Source: DATKMG01 sp035541995
Lineage (GTDB): Bacteria; Acidobacteriota; Terriglobia; Versatilivoradales; Versatilivoraceae
Direction of reading: 5' to 3'
DNA length: 12,312 nucleotides
Assembly (NCBI GenBank): GCA_035541995.1
Contig: DATKMG010000452.1
Location: 1 to 12,312, forward strand
The notes below the pieces were generated by a model. That model worked only from the letters and a program-made list of their open reading frames with translations, had not been told where the DNA came from and did no database searches. Positions 5,246 to 12,058 of the stretch are shown here, piece by piece (the stretch's first letter is position 1; every line of letters starts with the position of its first letter). The translations under genes were made by a program, and so were the position numbers.

Positions 5246-6667
5246 ATGAAAGCTGCGGTGCTACACAAATTCGGTGAAACTCCTGTTTATGAGGACTTTC
5301 CCGATCCGGTTCCGACCGAAGGTCAATTGCTCGTGGACGTGGTTGCAGCGCCTCTAGAGAACATTGACAGGGTTCAAGTCTCCGGCCGCCACTTCAGCAG
5401 CAAATCCGCCTATCCAAAACTACCCGCGATCATCGGCAGCGACGGAGTGGGCCTCATTGATGGAAAAACAATGACTTTCGGCGGCTGCGTAACGCCCTAT
5501 GGCGCGATGGCCGAAAAGTCGATTGTGCCGAAAGGATATGCATCTTTCTTTATGGAGTTGGCTGACAGCCTCGACCCGGCTTTGGCCGCTGCCGTACCCA
5601 GCTCCACACTGGCATCCCTTCTCCCTTTAAAATTTGGGGCCAAGCTTCAGCCCGGTGAAAACGTCCTGATCCAGGGTGCGACAGGTTTCGCCGGCCGGCT
5701 GGCGCTTCAGGTTGCGCAGAAGCTGGGGGCCGGCAGAGTCGTCTGCACTGGCCGAGACCCGGCCTCTTTGGAGGCCTTGGCCGGCCTCGGTGCCGACGCG
5801 GTGATCGATCTCAAGCAACCTGAATCAAAGATCATGGCCGCGTTCAGGCGCGAGGCGGGAGACAGCGGATATGATGTGATCCTGGACTTCGTTTGGGGTC
5901 GTCCGACCGACATCCTCCTGAGCACGTTCGTCCCGGAAGCCCTCGGTCTTTCGGCCAAGTCCGTTCGCCTGGTGCAGATCGGCGAGAGCGGTGGACCGGC
6001 GATATCCTTAACCGGGGAGAGTCTTCGCACCTCCGGTCTCGTCATCATGGGCGCGAACGCCGGCATTGTCGCCGAAGAGGTTCCCGAACTCGCCGCGCAG
6101 GTTTTTGATTGGATCACAAATGGCGAGCTGTCTGCAGAGGTGGAACGCGTTTCTCTAAAAGAAATCGGCAAGGTCTGGAAGCGGCAAATGCACGGAAAAC
6201 GGCTTGTCGTGATGCCCGATCCGGACGTCCGTGGTCGCAGATCCGGTCAGCGATCATCTCGGAAAAGCATTGTTGCGGAGGCGACTGTAGCTCCGCCATC
6301 CGTGCCCACAGATGCTCAACATCCATTGCCTAGGTCTCCTTCCGGCGTGCCTGGGAGCATGATCGCTATCGACGGTGAGTGGAAGCTCAAGCCGAAATCG
6401 CTCATCTACCGGAAAATGGAGCTTGATCTGGAAATATCCTCCTCCGGTCAAACCTTTTCAGGAACGGTGCAAGGGGGGTTTCTCCCCGCCTCGGCGGATT
6501 TCGCGGATGGCCGAATCGAGGGCCGGAGCATGTCCTGGTCCGTGACGGTCGTCATGCAAGTCGAGATCCGCATCCTCTTTACAGCGACTTTGGAAGGTGA
6601 CGCGCTGGTTGGAAAACTGGACGCAGGCCGATTTGGAAAAATCGCGTTCACGGGTGTTCGCGCATAG
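5246..6667 (+). CDS. Zinc-less MDR-family NAD(P)H:quinone oxidoreductase-like protein fused to a C-terminal beta-rich domain
   Basis: Residues 1-325 are a medium-chain dehydrogenase/reductase. A GroES-like domain (MKAAVLHKFGETPVYEDFPD; about 1-125) is followed by a Rossmann domain with G144ATGFAG150 as the NAD(P)H motif. The Cys/His zinc ligands of alcohol dehydrogenases are missing, as in quinone oxidoreductases. Residues 330-372 form a Ser/Pro/Arg-rich linker. Residues 376-473 form a second domain (IDGEWKLKPKSL, FSGTVQGGF, MSWSVTVVMQVEIRILFTAT, LDAGRFGKIAFTGVRA) with alternating beta-strand character and a lipocalin/avidin-like repeating pattern of W, GT, GD and G; its role is unknown to me. 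The usual family length is about 310-340, so the tail is an addition. AAGGAGG lies five bases before the start. A near-consensus promoter and two MarR operators precede it. Substrate unknown; reduction of quinone or enone compounds is the family expectation. Confidence 0.87.
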   Translation: MKAAVLHKFGETPVYEDFPDPVPTEGQLLVDVVAAPLENIDRVQVSGRHFSSKSAYPKLPAIIGSDGVGLIDGKTMTFGGCVTPYGAMAEKSIVPKGYASFFMELADSLDPALAAAVPSSTLASLLPLKFGAKLQPGENVLIQGATGFAGRLALQVAQKLGAGRVVCTGRDPASLEALAGLGADAVIDLKQPESKIMAAFRREAGDSGYDVILDFVWGRPTDILLSTFVPEALGLSAKSVRLVQIGESGGPAISLTGESLRTSGLVIMGANAGIVAEEVPELAAQVFDWITNGELSAEVERVSLKEIGKVWKRQMHGKRLVVMPDPDVRGRRSGQRSSRKSIVAEATVAPPSVPTDAQHPLPRSPSGVPGSMIAIDGEWKLKPKSLIYRKMELDLEISSSGQTFSGTVQGGFLPASADFADGRIEGRSMSWSVTVVMQVEIRILFTATLEGDALVGKLDAGRFGKIAFTGVRA

Positions 6668-6740
6668 GACAGTCACCTCTGCCCTCAAGCGTGGATATGG
6701 ATTGTTCTGAATACTGCTCGCCGGGCAAGGCCCAAGTCTA

Positions 6741-6769
6741 TGGAAATTGGCTGCCAGGTTTGATACAAT
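6741..6769 (+). promoter_or_regulatory. Candidate promoter for ctaA
   Basis: A -10-like TACAAT (6764-6769) lies 17 bp from a weak -35 TGGAAA (6741-6746), about 57 bp before the ctaA start. The rest of the gap 6668-6825 shows no gene, and I see no terminator after the oxidoreductase, so some read-through from upstream is possible. Confidence 0.45.
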
Positions 6770-6825
6770 ACGGATCATTACAGCCTTGCTTGAATCCTGT
6801 CTTTTCCATATCACCTGGTGACATC

Positions 6826-7746
6826 ATGAACCGTTTTGCAAAACTGGCTTGGACTGCGCTTGCTTGGGCTGTCCTTGATGTCCTCTGGGGTGCATTCGTG
6901 CGCGTCACAGGCTCGGGGTCCGGATGCGGCAACCACTGGCCGGCTTGTAACGGTGCGATCATCCCCACTCCGCAGCACATCGAAACCTTCATCGAGTTCA
7001 CCCACCGCACCCTGAGTGGCGTGCTCCTACTGGTAGTCCTGGCCTTGCTGATCTGGGGCTGGAGCAAGTATCCTAAAGGTAGCCCGGTACGCATTGGCGT
7101 AACCGGCTCCGCTATGTTTATTCTGCTCGAAGCAGCCCTGGGTGCAGGGCTGGTGCTGTTCGTTCTCGCGGACACAAGCAACTCAGTTTTAACGGCCGCC
7201 GTTGTAGCCCTGCATCTGCTCAATACCTTCATACTCCTGGCATTCCTGGCCCTGACGGCCTGGTGGGCTTCTGGTGGAAAAGCAGTTTCCATCAAGGACA
7301 AAGGTTTTCTGCCGCTGCTGTTTGGTACCGGTCTAGCTGGGGTGGCCCTGCTCGGAATGAGCGGCGCGATAACCGCCCTGGGCGATACGCTGTTCCCGGC
7401 CAAAACACTTGCACAGGGATTGGCGCAGGACTCGGCTGTGAACGCGAGCTTTCTGATCCGCCTGAGGGTAATCCACCCGCTCATGGCGAGTCTGGTTGGC
7501 TTGTATACGTTGGGCCTGGTCGGGTATATTTATCGCAGAATTAATAACCCGCTAGGCCGGCGGCTGAGTCTGACTCTAGGCGGGTTTGTGTTGGCGCAGT
7601 TGGCGGCCGGCGTTCTCAATCTCCTGCTCCTTGCCCCGATCTGGATGCAGATCATCCATCTCCTCATGGCCGATTCAGTCTGGATCAGTTACGTCCTGCT
7701 TTCGGCATCGACTCTATCTTTTGAAGTTGCGAGAAGGGTTGGCTGA
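6826..7746 (+). CDS. ctaA: Heme A synthase (CtaA/COX15 family)
   Basis: A 306-aa, eight-span membrane protein that converts heme O to heme A for cytochrome oxidase. It shows the two-fold family pattern with heme-ligand histidines H60 (IEFTHRTLSG), H130 (ALHLLNTF), H217 (VIHPLMA) and H278 (IIHLLMAD). The conserved Glu is E57, and the Cys pair is C34/C41 in GSGSGCGNHWPAC, matching the Bacillus-type extracellular disulfide. Start choice: an in-frame ATG at 6691 adds 45 residues with no membrane character. The ATG at 6826 (MNRFAKLAWTALAWAVLDVL) begins directly at the first span, so I use it, although its ribosome site is weak. It implies that the host makes an aa3-type oxidase, i.e. aerobic respiration. 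ctaB and oxidase genes are not in the window. The next gene starts 3 bp after the stop, so the two are probably one transcript. Confidence 0.93.
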   Translation: MNRFAKLAWTALAWAVLDVLWGAFVRVTGSGSGCGNHWPACNGAIIPTPQHIETFIEFTHRTLSGVLLLVVLALLIWGWSKYPKGSPVRIGVTGSAMFILLEAALGAGLVLFVLADTSNSVLTAAVVALHLLNTFILLAFLALTAWWASGGKAVSIKDKGFLPLLFGTGLAGVALLGMSGAITALGDTLFPAKTLAQGLAQDSAVNASFLIRLRVIHPLMASLVGLYTLGLVGYIYRRINNPLGRRLSLTLGGFVLAQLAAGVLNLLLLAPIWMQIIHLLMADSVWISYVLLSASTLSFEVARRVG

Positions 7747-7749
7747 TCT

Positions 7750-8691
7750 ATGTTGACGAGTAAAAATATTGAGATTAGAGAAATCCAACCTTTTGACCTG
7801 CAGCGCAAGGTGGTTTCTCATCTAACTTCCACCTCTTGGAAGAACATTCCCCACGTCTCTTATTTATACGAACCAGACATCACCGATTTCTATGCAGAAT
7901 TCAAAAACCTGGCCGCCGAACGCGGCCAGACGGCGACTGAACCACGTAAAATTTCGTTCAACACGATCCTGCTTAAAGCGATCGTCGAAGGTCTGTTGGT
8001 AGCGCCGAAGCTCAACTCGCTCCTCGAATACAATCCCCGGACGGTCGTGGGGCGCTTGTTGGTTTGCGCAGACATCAATATTACCCTTCCATGGCTGCTG
8101 CCAGACGGGAGGATGATTACCCCGATCATTGCGAAAGCCGACAAAATGTCACTCAACGGCATCTCCGAAGCAGTCGCTGCCTTGGGACAAAAGATTGAAC
8201 GTACCAATATCGATGAAATGCTGTATCAATCCGCCTACGCAGACACGCTCGGAGAACTCAAAAGGCTCAATATTGGAATGCTCGCTCGCGTGCTCTCTTC
8301 CACTTTTGGCCGCCAAAAGCTTATCCGGTTGCAAGGCAAAGAAAAGCAACGTTACTACAGCCTGCCTGAAGACCTCCGCCTGACCGAGAAAGACATCATG
8401 GATGGCACCGTAACGATTTCCAACATCGGGTCGCTTTACCGCGAGCAGCATGGATATTTTGGCCTGCTTGATGTGGTTCCGCCTCAGGCACTGGCTGTGG
8501 GGATCGGCGCAGTCCAGGATAAACCTGGTGTTTTCCTCGACAGTGCAGGAGTCCAGCAAATCGGCATTCGCAAATTCCTGCCAACTTGCCTGGCCTTTGA
8601 TCACCGTGCGGTCGATTTTGATACCCTTGTCCCCTTCTTAAAAAGGCTGGATGAAATTTTCACTCATCCGCAAGAGATCTATTCCTGGTGA
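7750..8691 (+). CDS. 2-oxoacid dehydrogenase acyltransferase (E2)-like catalytic domain protein without lipoyl domain
   Basis: A 313-aa protein that matches only the catalytic core of dihydrolipoamide acyltransferases. Early in the chain it reads RKVVSHLTSTSWKNIPHVSY, then the KISFNTILLKAI region and DGTVTISNIGSLY (family GTFTISNLG). Near the end is the active-site block FDHRAVDFD with H285 and D289 of the HxxxD motif; the usual Gly after the Asp is Phe here. There is no lipoyl domain and no peripheral-subunit-binding domain, and no E1 or E3 gene is nearby. It may therefore transfer acyl groups outside a normal 2-oxoacid dehydrogenase complex, like a stand-alone CoA-dependent acyltransferase. 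The start ATG lies 3 bp after ctaA, with a purine-rich GAAGGG about 12 bases upstream. Co-transcription with ctaA is likely; a functional link to heme is not evident. Confidence 0.85.
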   Translation: MLTSKNIEIREIQPFDLQRKVVSHLTSTSWKNIPHVSYLYEPDITDFYAEFKNLAAERGQTATEPRKISFNTILLKAIVEGLLVAPKLNSLLEYNPRTVVGRLLVCADINITLPWLLPDGRMITPIIAKADKMSLNGISEAVAALGQKIERTNIDEMLYQSAYADTLGELKRLNIGMLARVLSSTFGRQKLIRLQGKEKQRYYSLPEDLRLTEKDIMDGTVTISNIGSLYREQHGYFGLLDVVPPQALAVGIGAVQDKPGVFLDSAGVQQIGIRKFLPTCLAFDHRAVDFDTLVPFLKRLDEIFTHPQEIYSW

Positions 8692-8920
8692 TATAAATCA
8701 GAATCCAGGCCACCGATCCAATGACCCCCAAGGTAATTGAGCGAGCGCTCATCGGATCGATGGACACGAGAAGTTTCACTCCGTATTCTTGACGATGTCC
8801 TGCTTTTTGCTTAGACTAGCCCCAAGGATGCACGATGCAATTTTGCACATATACAGGGCCTGATATCCCTTTATGCATACAAGGCATGCTGCCCCAGTCG
8901 CTTTTCACACGAGGTTGAAT
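8692..8920. promoter_or_regulatory. Intergenic region with promoter and nested inverted repeats
   Basis: A plus-strand promoter is seen as TTGACG (8789-8794), a 17-bp spacer and TAGACT (8812-8817), serving the methyltransferase at 8921. Upstream, TGAGCG-AG-CGCTCA (8738-8751) is a perfect inverted repeat of the size bound by TetR-like repressors. It is nested at the right edge of a wider pair, CGATCC (8714-8719) and GGATCG (8754-8759). Downstream of the -10 is a third inverted repeat, TGCAA-TT-TTGCA (8836-8847). Functions are inferred from symmetry and position only. Confidence 0.5.
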
Positions 8921-9520
8921 ATGGTCACCCAACCTGAAACAGAAGATATCCAGAGTTTTGAACGCCGTTCCGGCACCTACGAAGATTCATTCCTCCAGGG
9001 TCTTTTCTTCGACCGGATCCACCGGATCGCTCTGAAATTGGTCCCGGTTGGGCTCCAGCCTGAAAGCATCCTAGACATTGGCTGTGGGACCGGACGGCTG
9101 CTGCGTAAGGCCGCTACACGCTGGCCAACGGCCCGGCTGACCGGTGTGGATCCGGCTGAAGGGATGGTGAGGGAGGCCCGCCGCCTAACCCCACAAGCAG
9201 TATTCCATGTCAGCATGGTGGAATCCTTGCCGCTTCCGGACTCGTCCACCGACCTGGTTTTCAGTACCACCTCTTTTCACCATTGGCAGGACCAGTTACA
9301 GGGTATCAAGCAGATTACACGGGTGCTGCGTCCCGAAGGAGTCTTCGTGCTGGTGGATATCGTGATGCCTTTCGGGCTGGGTAGAATCCATCCGCATGGC
9401 CGGCAGACGAGTCCCGCAACGGTGCGCGGGATGTTCGCCCAGGCAGGGCTGGACGTTCAGACACAGCGACGAGCCATGAGTCGTTTTATACTGGTTACGG
9501 TTGGCCGGCGGGCAAAGTAG
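8921..9520 (+). CDS. Class I SAM-dependent methyltransferase
   Basis: A 199-aa protein with the Rossmann-like methyltransferase fold. Motif I is LDIGCGTGRLL at 51-61, an acidic residue follows at D77 (LTGVDPAEGM), motif II/III appears as FSTTSFHHW, and VLRPEGVFVLVDI follows. It is a short version of the UbiE/Methyltransf_11 type. Start choice: an in-frame ATG at 8873 adds 16 unrelated residues; the ATG at 8921 has GAGG six bases upstream and fits the family. The C-terminus is basic (GRRAK). It has its own promoter (8789-8817) and is probably transcribed alone. Its last 26 bases overlap the end of the convergent methyltransferase gene. The substrate cannot be deduced. Confidence 0.87.
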   Translation: MVTQPETEDIQSFERRSGTYEDSFLQGLFFDRIHRIALKLVPVGLQPESILDIGCGTGRLLRKAATRWPTARLTGVDPAEGMVREARRLTPQAVFHVSMVESLPLPDSSTDLVFSTTSFHHWQDQLQGIKQITRVLRPEGVFVLVDIVMPFGLGRIHPHGRQTSPATVRGMFAQAGLDVQTQRRAMSRFILVTVGRRAK

Positions 9521-10298
9521 ACGGGTGCAAAGGTTTCCTGAAGGTCAGGCAGTATAGTTCTCCGCCACAGATTTCCCTGACGTTGATTTCCTGCATCTCT
9601 TTTGGAACCAGGTCCAACGGGGCGGCGATGACCCTGGGCCGGTTGCCATAAAACGCACTCGTCCCGACAGTTTTCTCATAGCGTTTGGCAACCTCTTCGG
9701 TTTCATCGACGATAACGAACTTGACACCCGGTTTGGCAACCCGGATCATTTCGCGCAGCGCCTGGGGGATATCGTTGAAAAAATTGATCCCGCCCATGTG
9801 CAAAACGGCATCGAAGGAGGCTTCCTGGAAGGGCAGATGTTCTGCCGCTCCCTGGAAAAGATCCGCCTCCATACCCCATTTCCTGACCTGTCGTTGACAT
9901 TGTCTAAGCATGCCCAGGGAAATATCCAGCCCAAAATAATGGGCCGTGTGTGGGAGGAATTGCAAATTTGCACCGGTACCGGTCGAAACTTCGAGAACGT
10001 TGGAGCCTGGTTCGATTTCCATTTCCTGTAGATATTCCATGCGCCGTTTTTTCAACCCGCCGCTTTTGATGCGGGCATAGGTTTTCATTGAGAGATCGTA
10101 GAGCGGTGCAATACGATCATAGAGGCGCTGGTAGCGCTGGTTTTCTCCGCTGACATCGGCGTCATCCAGGAAAATGGCAATTCCATCCCGGATGGGGAAT
10201 TCTTTCCCGGATACAGAATTGACCAATCTCTCCTGGTTCAACTGCAAAGGTTCATGCGTCAGCGGATCGCACAAAAGAGACAGAGTTTCAGGTTCCAT
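9495..10298 (-). CDS. UbiE-like SAM-dependent methyltransferase with Trm112-like N-terminal segment
   Basis: A 267-aa protein. Residues 1-44 (LSLLCDPLTHEPLQL to GKEFPIRDGIAIFL) look like a Trm112/YcaR-type zinc-ribbon segment, but only one of the expected four Cys remains (C10), so zinc binding is doubtful. Residues 55-240 are a UbiE/COQ5-type methyltransferase: motif I VLEVSTGTGANL (101-112), acidic D125 in YFGLDISLGM, then LPFQEASFDAVLHMGG and LREMIRVAKPGVKFVIVDE. Start choice: a TTG at 10322 and an ATG at 10307 are also in frame, but a GGAG placed nine bases before the ATG at 10298 favours MEPETLSLL. It is the last gene of the leftward operon, 27 bp after the PanE-like gene. Its C-terminal third is about half identical to the partial methyltransferase at the right edge of the window, so the two are paralogues. 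Substrate unknown. Confidence 0.87.
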   Translation of the reverse strand: MEPETLSLLCDPLTHEPLQLNQERLVNSVSGKEFPIRDGIAIFLDDADVSGENQRYQRLYDRIAPLYDLSMKTYARIKSGGLKKRRMEYLQEMEIEPGSNVLEVSTGTGANLQFLPHTAHYFGLDISLGMLRQCQRQVRKWGMEADLFQGAAEHLPFQEASFDAVLHMGGINFFNDIPQALREMIRVAKPGVKFVIVDETEEVAKRYEKTVGTSAFYGNRPRVIAAPLDLVPKEMQEINVREICGGELYCLTFRKPLHPSTLPAGQP

Positions 10299-10325
10299 GG
10301 CATTCATCTCCAGGGTAAACAAATA

Positions 10326-11270
10326 TTACGAGTTTCGCATATAGGTTTCCAGGGACCGAAGATAAGGCACAGCAAAGCCCAGTTCATCTGCAGTTTTCAC
10401 CATGCTGTTATAGAAGATTTCGGTTTCTCGCAAGCTGCCTGCGCTGGCTGCGTGCGCGGTATACCGCTGCATACTTTCGTTACGCTTGAAATTCCAGCGT
10501 AGAAGCATGGCAACGAGCCAAACTGGGAATTTGGCTAGTATCGTATCGGGGAATTTCTTCAGGTCCACGCCGCGCAACCCACACAACTGGTAAAGTTCCT
10601 TTGTGGACAGGATACACTGGCGTAGCAATGATTTATCCCTGAGATAGGCTGTTACTTCGCGGTGTTTGGCAAAGCCAGCTGCAAAGCCGATTACCCCGGC
10701 ATTGTGAACCCACAACCAGTGCAGTATATTTTCCTGGATCTCCGCATGGATATCCGCGCAAGCGAACAGCGCTTTGATCTGCTCAAGCCGTTCGGAAGAC
10801 TGTCCTTCCAGCAAGCCCAAATGAACGTCCGGGCCGAGATTGGTCCAGTAGACAGCCTCCCGGATCGTCCCACCGCCATCGGGATACCCAAGCAGGTAGC
10901 GCTCGCGGGATAGGAAAGCATCGTAGCTGGCCAGACCATTCCAGTTGCCGGAGAAGATCAGGAAGGTGGCATCCCCTGAAACAGGCGCTAAATCCTGGAT
11001 GGCGGATTCGACCTGGTAGCCGTTGGTCGGGACAATGATGAGTTCATACCCATCGGATGATGAAATCGAATCCACGCAGCGGATCGGGTAAGGGTGGACA
11101 GCTTTGGGTGGATAACCTTTGCGCTCATCGAGCAAGTCCAGGCGGAGGCCGCCGGGAAATTGGACTGCCTTCCCCGGGCGGACAAAATGGGTCACGTCCA
11201 CTCCCGCTTGATGCAACGCCCAGCCGTAAATGACTCCGATGACGCCGGTACCAACAATGAGGATTTTCAT
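10326..11270 (-). CDS. PanE/ApbA (ketopantoate reductase)-family oxidoreductase, probably not a true PanE
   Basis: A 314-aa protein. The N-terminal NADP-binding Rossmann motif is G7TGVIG12 in MKILIVGTGVIGVIYGWALH, with R31 in HFVRPG after beta-2. The C-terminal helical domain carries NESMQRYTAHAASAG and LRETEIFYN, which correspond to the SSMxxDxxxGRxTEI block of PanE. In PanE the catalytic Lys sits just before the conserved Asn of KLxxN; here that stretch is HWLWVHN190, with no Lys at that place. It is thus a family member of uncertain activity rather than a vitamin B5 enzyme. Start choice: the ATG at 11270 overlaps the stop of the upstream MBL gene as ATGA and has GGAG eight bases before it; an ATG two codons upstream is too close to that site. 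It is the middle gene of the leftward operon. Confidence 0.83.
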   Translation of the reverse strand: MKILIVGTGVIGVIYGWALHQAGVDVTHFVRPGKAVQFPGGLRLDLLDERKGYPPKAVHPYPIRCVDSISSSDGYELIIVPTNGYQVESAIQDLAPVSGDATFLIFSGNWNGLASYDAFLSRERYLLGYPDGGGTIREAVYWTNLGPDVHLGLLEGQSSERLEQIKALFACADIHAEIQENILHWLWVHNAGVIGFAAGFAKHREVTAYLRDKSLLRQCILSTKELYQLCGLRGVDLKKFPDTILAKFPVWLVAMLLRWNFKRNESMQRYTAHAASAGSLRETEIFYNSMVKTADELGFAVPYLRSLETYMRNS

Positions 11271-12016
11271 AAGCATCTCTCCACAAACAAAACCATACCC
11301 TCTTTTTTGTGTTTCCCAAGATTCTGCTTCAATGCATCGACTGTGAATAGTTTCCCGTGGGAAGGGAAAATACGCTTGGCCCCGCTGGAAATCAACTTTT
11401 TCCAGCTTGTGTAATATTGGTCAAGGTTATCCACCGAGATCACGCAGTATTTCGCCCCGGCCCACTGCAGGAAATTGGCCGCCGCGTCGCCGGCGAGGCA
11501 GTCTCCATCATCAAACACGACAGATAAATGGTCAGGGCTATGGCCGGGAGTTTCGAGGATCCTGCCGGCCAGCGGAATGCCAAGTTCTTCGAAACTGGTA
11601 TCGCCGCGGATCAGAAAGTCGTTTTCCCGTATCTTGTACGCAGGGAAGGCGTGCGTCCATTTTTTATCGAACCGGCCTTTCAGAGAGAGGAGCAGGCCGA
11701 TACGCTTGTTGACGTACCCGGCTTCGGGAGTGTGGAAGTGTTCCCCGGTAGCCAAGTATCCTTTTCCAAGACCCGATAGGATCACCTTCACTCCAGGATT
11801 GGCCGCCACGATCTTATTGAGCAACCCGGAGTGGTCGTCGTGGTGGTGGGTGATCAGCACCCAGCCAATTTCATCCAGGCGGACGCTCGCTTCCGCCAGT
11901 CTCTGGCAGAAGAGTTCCCACTCATACTCATAGCCTGTATCCACCAGCAGGTATTTCTCCCCGGCGCGTAGCAGGTAGAGGTTGGTCACTTTGAGCTTCA
12001 AAAGTTTCTTATTCAT
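11267..12016 (-). CDS. MBL-fold metallo-hydrolase
   Basis: A 249-aa metallo-beta-lactamase-fold protein with a complete two-metal site: H57, H59, D61 and H62 in THHHDDHSG, H159 in TPGHSPDHLS, D177 in LAGDAAAN and H220 in FPSHGK. The N-terminus KLKVTNLYLLRAGEKYLLVD (the Asp before TG being conserved) fits the glyoxalase-II/hydrolase branch rather than true beta-lactamases. There is no signal peptide, so it is cytoplasmic. The likely role is hydrolysis of an ester, thioester or lactone; the substrate is unknown. The stop overlaps the next gene as ATGA, implying translational coupling with the PanE-like gene. The ribosome site before ATG 12016 is weak. It lies 42 bp after the partial methyltransferase. 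Confidence 0.9.
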   Translation of the reverse strand: MNKKLLKLKVTNLYLLRAGEKYLLVDTGYEYEWELFCQRLAEASVRLDEIGWVLITHHHDDHSGLLNKIVAANPGVKVILSGLGKGYLATGEHFHTPEAGYVNKRIGLLLSLKGRFDKKWTHAFPAYKIRENDFLIRGDTSFEELGIPLAGRILETPGHSPDHLSVVFDDGDCLAGDAAANFLQWAGAKYCVISVDNLDQYYTSWKKLISSGAKRIFPSHGKLFTVDALKQNLGKHKKEGMVLFVERCL

Positions 12017-12058
12017 GTGAGTATTTTCTACTTTTCTAACCAGGAGTTTTAATGAGTT

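Noticed and set aside
5707..6171. Leftward open frame of about 154 codons opposite the oxidoreductase gene
   Set aside because: It is antisense to the Rossmann domain of a conserved enzyme, has no family features and no ribosome site.
6738..7484. Long leftward open frame (about 248 codons) opposite ctaA
   Set aside because: It lies antisense to a clearly conserved heme A synthase, is low-complexity Arg/Ser/Pro-rich, and shows no recognisable domain; it is a shadow of codon bias.
8149..8604. Leftward open frame opposite the E2-like gene
   Set aside because: The sense frame has the conserved E2 motifs; the antisense product has no domain pattern.
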